Source: an uncultured Clostridia bacterium (GTDB taxonomy: Bacteria > Bacillota > Clostridia > Oscillospirales > Acutalibacteraceae). Taken from it: 56,296 nucleotides of DNA. Every line of letters begins with the position of its first letter. Within the stretch, counting starts at the first letter, position 1. The DNA lies in the NCBI GenBank assembly GCA_937876375.1, contig CALEHY010000015.1, positions 1-56,296 of the forward strand, read 5' to 3'. The notes under the pieces are model-generated. The model was not told the origin of the DNA. It searched no databases and saw nothing but the letters and a program-made list of their open reading frames with translations. The translations under genes and the position numbers were made by a program. Below are positions 51,265 to 56,296 of the stretch, in pieces.

Positions 51265-52548
51265 ATGTCTAACAAAAAAGTGATTTTTAACGATGGCAAG
51301 AATGGCTATCGAATTCCTAGTTTGGTTAACGCTGATGGAACATTGGTTGCTGTTGCTGACAGAGGTACAACTGGTGCTGATTGGGGTTATATCGAGCTAG
51401 TTTGTAGAACTAGTGAGGACGCTGGCAAGACCTGGAGTGATGAAAAGGTTATCGTTTCTCCACCAGCTAGAGTTATTAGTTATGATAACGATAATACAGA
51501 GTCTGCGTTTTATATCGATCCTTGTATGACTATCGCTCCTAATGGTGATATCGTTATGGTCGTTACTTTCTTCCCAGAGTCAAAGGGTGTACATAATCGC
51601 AAGCTCCTTGATAAGAACAAGGTTGCTTTCACTGTATTTGATGATGAAAAGTGTCCAGTTATCTATGATAGAGATGGTAATTATTATATCGTTCTTAGTG
51701 ATGGAACTATCCTTAATTCATCAAAGGAAAAGTGTGAATATACTCTCGACAGCTTTACAAAGGGTAATTTGTACAAGGGTGAGGAGTATGTAGGAAATAT
51801 CTTCCTCAACGGTGCTATCGGCAGATCTGAGTCAGAGGATGGTACAACAACATTTGGTGCTCCACTCAAGGCTCCAAAGCGTTCATATATCTTTATGTTA
51901 AAGTCTAGCGATAAGGGTGCTACTTGGTCCGAGCCTGTAGATGTTACAGCAAGCGTTATCAATGAGCAGGCTGATGGAACATTCTTCGCTGTTGCTCCTG
52001 GTACCGGTCTTACTACTAGCACAGGCAGAATTATTATGCCACTATATACTCTACACGGTACAGTATCTATCTACTCTGATGATAATGGTGCTACTTGGAG
52101 AAGAAGTCCAAATTGTCTGTACTCAGCAAGTATTGATGAGTGGACAGCTGTAGAGGGACCAACTGGTGAGATTTATGCATTCAGTCGTGCAAAGAGCTAT
52201 TCAAAGACTCCAGTAGCTACTACAAAGGATGGTATTGCTTGGGATAAGGCAAAGAAGGCTCCATTCAAGGCTCCAAAGTGCCAGAAGAATGCTATCGTTA
52301 TTGGTGACAAAGTGTATGTATCCCACCCATCAGCAAAGAAGAGAGCAAACGGTGCTATCTCTGTTGGTACATTCACATTTAACAAAAAGGGTGCATATAA
52401 AGGTATCACTTGGGACAAGAAGGGGATTGCTATTAATGACGAGTTCTTTGCATACTCTTGTATGGCAAAGATTGATGACAAGACTATCGGCATTCTTTAT
52501 GAGGATAAGCCAGCTGGTCAAATCACTTTTGAGACTATTGAATTATAA
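51265..52548 (+). CDS. Exo-alpha-sialidase-like (GH33/BNR repeat) protein, no signal peptide
   Basis: 427 residues from ATG 51265 (GAGGTG 6 nt upstream). GYRIPSLV carries the RIP arginine of sialidases. Three Asp boxes are visible: SEDAGKTW near 53, SSDKGATW near 214 and SDDNGATW near 275, and EGP near 297 has the Glu of the catalytic region. No signal peptide or TM helix, unlike secreted GH33 enzymes, so it would act in the cytosol or on imported oligosaccharides. The nucleophile Tyr was not placed. Other sugar hydrolases with a six-bladed propeller remain possible. Confidence 0.75.
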   Translation: MSNKKVIFNDGKNGYRIPSLVNADGTLVAVADRGTTGADWGYIELVCRTSEDAGKTWSDEKVIVSPPARVISYDNDNTESAFYIDPCMTIAPNGDIVMVVTFFPESKGVHNRKLLDKNKVAFTVFDDEKCPVIYDRDGNYYIVLSDGTILNSSKEKCEYTLDSFTKGNLYKGEEYVGNIFLNGAIGRSESEDGTTTFGAPLKAPKRSYIFMLKSSDKGATWSEPVDVTASVINEQADGTFFAVAPGTGLTTSTGRIIMPLYTLHGTVSIYSDDNGATWRRSPNCLYSASIDEWTAVEGPTGEIYAFSRAKSYSKTPVATTKDGIAWDKAKKAPFKAPKCQKNAIVIGDKVYVSHPSAKKRANGAISVGTFTFNKKGAYKGITWDKKGIAINDEFFAYSCMAKIDDKTIGILYEDKPAGQITFETIEL

Positions 52549-52560
52549 TTACATAAAAAC

Positions 52561-52595
52561 AAAAAGGATAACTGGGTCACCAGTTATCCTTTTTG
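52561..52595. terminator. Convergent terminator
   Basis: AAAAAGGATAACTGG-GTCA-CCAGTTATCCTTTTT, between the sialidase-like gene and the opposing peptidase gene. Confidence 0.9.
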
Positions 52596-52600
52596 TTATA

Positions 52601-53674
52601 TTACAGTATGATTAGCTGTTTTGTTATATTAGATAGATTTTCTCTACCGTGTGGCGAAATATAGCACACGTCCTCAATTCTAATACCAAATTTGTCAGGA
52701 ATATAGATCCCTGGCTCGACAGAGGTCACATTACCGACCTCGTAAATGTCTGTGCTACGAGGTGATGAGTTGTAGCCCTCGTGAATCTCTAGTCCAACGC
52801 CATGACCAAGGCTATGACGAAAATATTTGTCCATACCTTTTTGCTTTAGTACATTATTTGCGCTGTGATAAACGTCAGAACATTTTACACCATTATTGAG
52901 TGCACTAATACCAGCAAGCTGTGCATCAAGAACGAGATTGTACATTTCTTTCATTTCTTCAGTAGCAGAGCCAACAGCAACAGTCCTTGTCATATCAGAA
53001 TGATATCCGTTGTATGTTGCACCAAAGTCAAATAGTACAAAATCACCCTCCTCGATTTTTTTATCACTTGGCACACCGTGTGGCATAGAGGTATGAGCAC
53101 CAGTCAGCAAAATCGTATCAAATGACACTCCATCAGAGCCATTAATAGCCATTAGGTAGTCAAAATATGCTGCTAGCTCTTTTTCACTCTTGCCAACCTC
53201 GATATGATTAAGTAGCTCAAGGAAAGCTTTTTCTGCGATAGCGTTAGCTTTTTTCATATAGATGATTTCTTCTGCTTCCTTGCGATTGCGACATTTCATT
53301 AAATCGCTTTCAAGCGGAATTAGCAGAATGTCATCAAGCTGTTCTTCAATAGCTTGGTAGTCAAAGAGGGATATTGTCTTGTCTTCGTACACTAGACTAT
53401 TAGCACAATGCTCACCAACAAGCTCTGCTATAGAAATTGACATTGGCTGTTCTATTTCTATAACAGTTAGACCAGTATCCTTTGAATGGGAAATGGCAGT
53501 TTCGGTATATCTGCTATCGACTAGATGAAATGCAGAGCCGTCTTTGAATATTACCACAGCTCCCTCACTAGGAGAAAAGCCACATAGGTAATGCATATTA
53601 GCTTCATCCTTAAGCAGTAGTGCGTCTGCCGACTTGTTATTGAGTATATCTAAACATTTATGGATATTATTCAT
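52601..53674 (-). CDS. M24-family aminopeptidase P / Xaa-Pro dipeptidase
   Basis: 357 residues. N-terminal creatinase-like domain (1-125), then a pita-bread catalytic domain with metal ligands: two Asp in FDFGATYNGYHSDMTR, His in HSLGHGVGLEIHE, and Glu in SVEPGIYI and RIEDVCYI. Cleaves the bond before a penultimate proline in short peptides, in the cytosol. GAGGTG precedes the ATG. Monocistronic. Confidence 0.92.
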   Translation of the reverse strand: MNNIHKCLDILNNKSADALLLKDEANMHYLCGFSPSEGAVVIFKDGSAFHLVDSRYTETAISHSKDTGLTVIEIEQPMSISIAELVGEHCANSLVYEDKTISLFDYQAIEEQLDDILLIPLESDLMKCRNRKEAEEIIYMKKANAIAEKAFLELLNHIEVGKSEKELAAYFDYLMAINGSDGVSFDTILLTGAHTSMPHGVPSDKKIEEGDFVLFDFGATYNGYHSDMTRTVAVGSATEEMKEMYNLVLDAQLAGISALNNGVKCSDVYHSANNVLKQKGMDKYFRHSLGHGVGLEIHEGYNSSPRSTDIYEVGNVTSVEPGIYIPDKFGIRIEDVCYISPHGRENLSNITKQLIIL

Positions 53675-53784
53675 ATTTTCACCTCAACAAATATTATATA
53701 CCATTGTATTTTTATGTCAAATGTAATTGACATATATATTTTTATATGGTAACTTAAGTTTGACTAAAAAAGTGAGGTATTGAT

Positions 53785-55269
53785 ATGGAAAAGTATCTTA
53801 TTAACCCTAATCAAAAGATTGCAAAAATCAACAAGGATATCTATGGTAACTTTAGTGAGCATCTTGGTAGATGCATATACGAGGGTATGTATGTTGGTGA
53901 AAATAGTAAAATACCTAATCTAAACGGTATGCGCAAGGACGTTGTAGAAGCTCTTAAAGAAATGGGATTACCTGTTCTACGCTGGCCTGGTGGATGCTTT
54001 GCTGACGAATATCACTGGAAAGATGGTATCGGTCCAAAGGAAAGCAGAAAAAAGATGGTAAACACTCATTGGGGCGGTGTTGTAGAGGACAACAGCTTTG
54101 GCACACACGAATATTTTGAGCTATGTGAGCAAATTGGCTGTGACTCTTATGTTAATGGTAATGTTGGTTCTGGCACTGTTCAAGAGATGAACGAGTGGGT
54201 TGAATATATGACCTTTGATGGCTTATCACCTATGGCTGAGTTGAGAGCAAAGAACGGTCATGATAAGCCTTGGAATTTGAAATACTTTGGCGTTGGTAAC
54301 GAGAGCTGGGGCTGTGGTGGTAATATGGACCCAGAATACTATGGCTGTCTGTTCAAGAGATATAACACATACTGTCGAAACTACCAACCTGGCAAGCACC
54401 TAACAAGGATTGCTTGTGGTCCAAATGTTGACGATTACCATTGGACAAAAGAGGTAATGGATAAGGTTAAGCACCATGCAAATGGTATCTCACTACATTA
54501 CTATACTATTCCTACTGGCAAATGGGACCATAAGGGCTCTGCTACAGAGTTCGGTGCTGATGAGTACAATTCTACAATATGCAAGGCATATTATATGGAG
54601 GAGCTAATCAACAACCATCTTGCTTGTATGGATAGCATCAACCCACAAAAATGGGTGAAACTTATTGTTGATGAATGGGGAACTTGGTACGACGTTGAGC
54701 CAGGAACAAACCCTGGATTTTTATATCAGCAGAACACTATGAGAGATGCTATTGTTGCTGGTCTAACACTAAATATTTTCAACAAGCATGCTGATAGAAT
54801 TATGATGGCTAATATTGCCCAAACAGTTAATGTTTTGCAATCAGTTATTCTCACCGACGGTGAAAAGATGGTAAAAACTCCTACATACCATGTATTCAAA
54901 ATGTACAAGGAGCATCAGGAGAATACACTTATCGGCTCATACATCACTTGTGATGAAATCGATTCAAAATGGGATAACAAAAAGTTCCCACAGCTGTTCG
55001 AGTCTGCATCTATTGATGAGGATGGTGTTATTTATTCTACTATCACCAATACCTCTGCAAAGAAGGCTACAAAAATCAAGTGTCAGGTTGCTGATACAAA
55101 GATTAGCTCTATCACAGCAGAAATTCTTACTGGCGAATGCCACGAAAAGAATGATTTTGACAATGGTGATAATGTCAAGACTGTCGAATTTACTGATTTC
55201 AGACAGCTAAAGGATGGATTTGTTGCAAATATTCCAGCTTGCTCTGTTGTTAAATTCGTTATTAAGTAA
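53785..55269 (+). CDS. Alpha-L-arabinofuranosidase, GH51
   Basis: 494 residues without a signal peptide. The (beta/alpha)8 barrel has LRWPGGCFADEYHWKDGIGP near 73, acid/base Glu173 in FGVGNESWG, and nucleophile Glu297 in LIVDEWGTWY; a C-terminal beta-sandwich follows. It releases arabinofuranose from arabino-oligosaccharides in the cytosol and so completes arabinan breakdown begun by the secreted GH43. TTGACA at 53727-53732 lies upstream, but the -10 is weak. The DUF6171 gene starts on its stop codon. Confidence 0.93.
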   Translation: MEKYLINPNQKIAKINKDIYGNFSEHLGRCIYEGMYVGENSKIPNLNGMRKDVVEALKEMGLPVLRWPGGCFADEYHWKDGIGPKESRKKMVNTHWGGVVEDNSFGTHEYFELCEQIGCDSYVNGNVGSGTVQEMNEWVEYMTFDGLSPMAELRAKNGHDKPWNLKYFGVGNESWGCGGNMDPEYYGCLFKRYNTYCRNYQPGKHLTRIACGPNVDDYHWTKEVMDKVKHHANGISLHYYTIPTGKWDHKGSATEFGADEYNSTICKAYYMEELINNHLACMDSINPQKWVKLIVDEWGTWYDVEPGTNPGFLYQQNTMRDAIVAGLTLNIFNKHADRIMMANIAQTVNVLQSVILTDGEKMVKTPTYHVFKMYKEHQENTLIGSYITCDEIDSKWDNKKFPQLFESASIDEDGVIYSTITNTSAKKATKIKCQVADTKISSITAEILTGECHEKNDFDNGDNVKTVEFTDFRQLKDGFVANIPACSVVKFVIK

Positions 55270-55523
55270 TGGAAAACGAATGTAAAAAATGCTTGCTTCT
55301 AGAGGCTGGCGAAAATGTAACCTACGATGAAATAATGGCATATATATCGACCATTGACCAGAGCGATATGGTGGATAACAGCATATATGAGCAACGTCTT
55401 GCCTTCTGCAAGGAATGTGAACAGCTGATATCTGGTATGTGCCGAAAATGTGGGTGCTATGTCGAAATTAGAGCAAGAATGAATGACCAACATTGTCCGA
55501 ATTATGACAACAGAAAATGGTAA
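55269..55523 (+). CDS. DUF6171-type small Cys-rich protein
   Basis: 84 residues. Cysteine pattern CKKC, CKEC, CRKCGCYVE and a C-terminal HCPN, matching small zinc-binding DUF6171-like proteins of Clostridia as far as I can recall. Overlaps the GH51 stop (TAATG). Role unknown; the coupling may only be for expression. Confidence 0.7.
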   Translation: MENECKKCLLLEAGENVTYDEIMAYISTIDQSDMVDNSIYEQRLAFCKECEQLISGMCRKCGCYVEIRARMNDQHCPNYDNRKW

Positions 55524-55528
55524 AAAAT

Positions 55529-55552
55529 AAAGGGTGTCGTCGACACCCTTTT
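55529..55552. terminator. Convergent terminator
   Basis: AAAGGGTGTCG/CGACACCCTTT, an 11-bp stem with T-rich flanks. Confidence 0.75.
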
Positions 55553-55559
55553 AATTTTC

Positions 55560-55895
55560 TTATTCTTCTTTTTTCTGTTTTTCTAATTGATTGAATATTA
55601 GGTATATCGATACACCACATATTAGATACATAGCAAGAGAAATAGAAAAGCTCTTATACAAGTCTTTCTTGACTATCTGTGCTGTTTCTGATGATGAAAA
55701 TGCCTGTGCAGCAAGCTTCGCAGCGTAGTCACCAATGAGCGTACCCTCTGCATCAGCGAACTGGTTGTATGCTTTCATACCTTCTTGGTACTGTTTGCCA
55801 CTCTCAACAGCAGAAACAGTAGACGAAATACCAAATCCAAGAGTAATAATTGCGATAATAATTAGTATAATAATAGGTGTATTAATCTTCTTCAT
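55560..55895 (-). CDS. Small two-TM membrane protein
   Basis: 111 residues: TM1 at about 8-30 (IIILIIIAIITLGFGISST), an extracytoplasmic helix with AEGTLIGDYAAKLAAQAFSS, and TM2 near 82-103 (ISLAMYLICGVSIYLIF), followed by a charged tail EKQKKEE. AGGAG precedes the ATG. No family recognised. Confidence 0.6.
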   Translation of the reverse strand: MKKINTPIIILIIIAIITLGFGISSTVSAVESGKQYQEGMKAYNQFADAEGTLIGDYAAKLAAQAFSSSETAQIVKKDLYKSFSISLAMYLICGVSIYLIFNQLEKQKKEE

Positions 55896-55947
55896 ATATA
55901 GCGCTCCTAAGTAAATCTACAAATATTATAACACATAATATTTAGTC

Positions 55948-55976
55948 TTGCAATTTATATTTTAATAATGTATAAT
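55948..55976 (+). promoter_or_regulatory. Promoter of tRNA-Ser(GGA)
   Basis: TTGCAA at 55948-55953, 17 nt, TATAAT at 55971-55976. Confidence 0.7.
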
Positions 55977-55990
55977 ATCAAAGCAAACAC

Positions 55991-56082
55991 GCAGAGTTGT
56001 CCGAGCTGGCCGAAGGAGCACGATTGGAAATCGTGTAACGCCCTAAAGGTGTTCGAGGGTTCGAATCCCTTGCTCTGCGCCA
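55991..56082 (+). tRNA. tRNA-Ser (anticodon GGA)
   Basis: 92 nt: acceptor GCAGAG/CTCTGC, discriminator G, anticodon stem CACGA/TCGTG around TTGGAAA, long class II variable arm, T-arm GGGTTCGAATCCC, encoded CCA. Reads UCC/UCU. Confidence 0.93.
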
Positions 56083-56296
56083 ATAAAAAAGCCATCCGTT
56101 AGGATGGCTTTTTTATTATATACAAGGTATTCGAACAAGGAGGGAGCATACGCTAGTATGCGGAAGAAAACAGTCCAGTGGACTGTTTTTGCCGACGTGG
56201 CAACGAGCAAAGCGAGGCGAAAGAGACGACAGTCTCGGAAAAATCCCTTGCTCTGCGCCAATAAAAAAGCCATCCGTTAGGATGGCTTTTTTATTA
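56064..56296. repeat. 55-bp direct repeat of the tRNA-Ser tail plus terminator, with hairpin-rich spacer
   Basis: 56064-56118 (T-arm end, acceptor 3' strand, CCA and terminator) recurs without change at 56242-56296, a 178-base shift. The 123-base spacer begins with an inverted, one-mismatch copy of the T-arm (56123-56136, CAAGGTATTCGAAC). It then has hairpins GCATAC-GCTA-GTATGC, AACAGTCC-AGT-GGACTGTT and GAGAC-GACA-GTCTC. The window ends with the second copy. Confidence 0.75.
56086..56115 (+). terminator. Terminator of tRNA-Ser
   Basis: AAAAAAGCCATCC-GTTA-GGATGGCTTTTTT. An identical copy stands at 56264-56293. Confidence 0.85.

Noticed and set aside
56043..56273. Open frame antisense to the tRNA-Ser tail
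   Set aside because: Composed of tRNA and repeat sequence in reverse; no ribosome site.
1..56296. CRISPR array, prophage, insertion sequence with transposase, or rRNA
   Set aside because: No regularly spaced repeats, phage structural genes, transposase or rRNA were seen; the repeats present are REP-like or tRNA-derived.

Overview
The window looks like a complete or nearly complete contig from a spore-forming, low-GC (roughly 40% by eye) gut- or rumen-type Clostridia bacterium, probably of the Ruminococcaceae/Oscillospirales kind. Sporulation is shown by cotJA/cotJB and dipicolinate synthase (dpaA/dpaB). Promoters are of standard sigma-A type, Shine-Dalgarno sites are strong, and several genes use TTG or GTG starts. 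Two secreted glycanases carry Cys-rich surface modules. Both ends lie in repeats (a truncated GGGCGGAT palindrome at 1-17 and the second copy of a tRNA-Ser tail repeat at 56242-56296), as expected where an assembly breaks.

Layout. 0-4.2 kb: cotJ genes, an EndoA/MazF toxin without a visible antitoxin, dUTPase and a secreted GH43 arabinanase. 4.2-5.8 kb: a REP-like inverted repeat, an unknown AT-rich membrane protein gene and, upstream of it on the same strand, a 178-nt structured RNA with its own promoter and terminator. 5.9-12.25 kb: the most unusual locus, one operon from a perfect TTGACA-17-TATAAT promoter encoding four ATP-grasp ligase modules in three proteins (A, B, and an A-B fusion) followed by a CDP-glycerol glycerophosphotransferase-like enzyme. 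12.3-19.6 kb: a degenerate PTS EIIC/IIB-like protein, AlkD-like repair protein, ECF sigma/anti-sigma pair, the murC-GNAT-SDR operon, and dpaAB behind a sigma-K-like promoter. 19.6-24.6 kb: potABCD, a HAD phosphatase and tRNA-Leu(GAG).

24.8-36.9 kb: an SOS-type Y-family polymerase/YolD operon, a DUF362 protein, GH38 alpha-mannosidase, an RmlD-like reductase with a DAACS symporter and an orphan solute-binding lipoprotein, a small second SOS-type gene, an AAA-CYTH fusion, a FliB-like Cys-cluster protein and a ferritin-like protein with an operator-like palindrome. 37-40.2 kb: a three-gene membrane-stress set resembling B. subtilis ydjI/ydjG/ydjH without pspA. 40.2-56.3 kb: secreted GH26 mannanase, tRNA-Leu(TAG), a second ECF sigma/anti-sigma pair, a GPH sugar symporter, a zinc-ribbon membrane protein pair, glmS under a glmS ribozyme, tex, an unsecreted sialidase-like protein, an M24 peptidase, intracellular GH51 arabinofuranosidase, a DUF6171 protein and tRNA-Ser(GGA).

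Together: GH43 and GH26 act outside the cell on arabinan and mannan, while GH51, GH38 and the GPH symporter import or finish the oligosaccharides. The ATP-grasp/glycerophosphotransferase operon probably builds or decorates a glycerol-phosphate-containing surface polymer or conjugate. All three tRNA genes are followed by partial copies of their own T-arm or 3' end, in inverted and (twice) direct orientation, around hairpin-rich DNA. This points to a family of small tRNA-tail elements.
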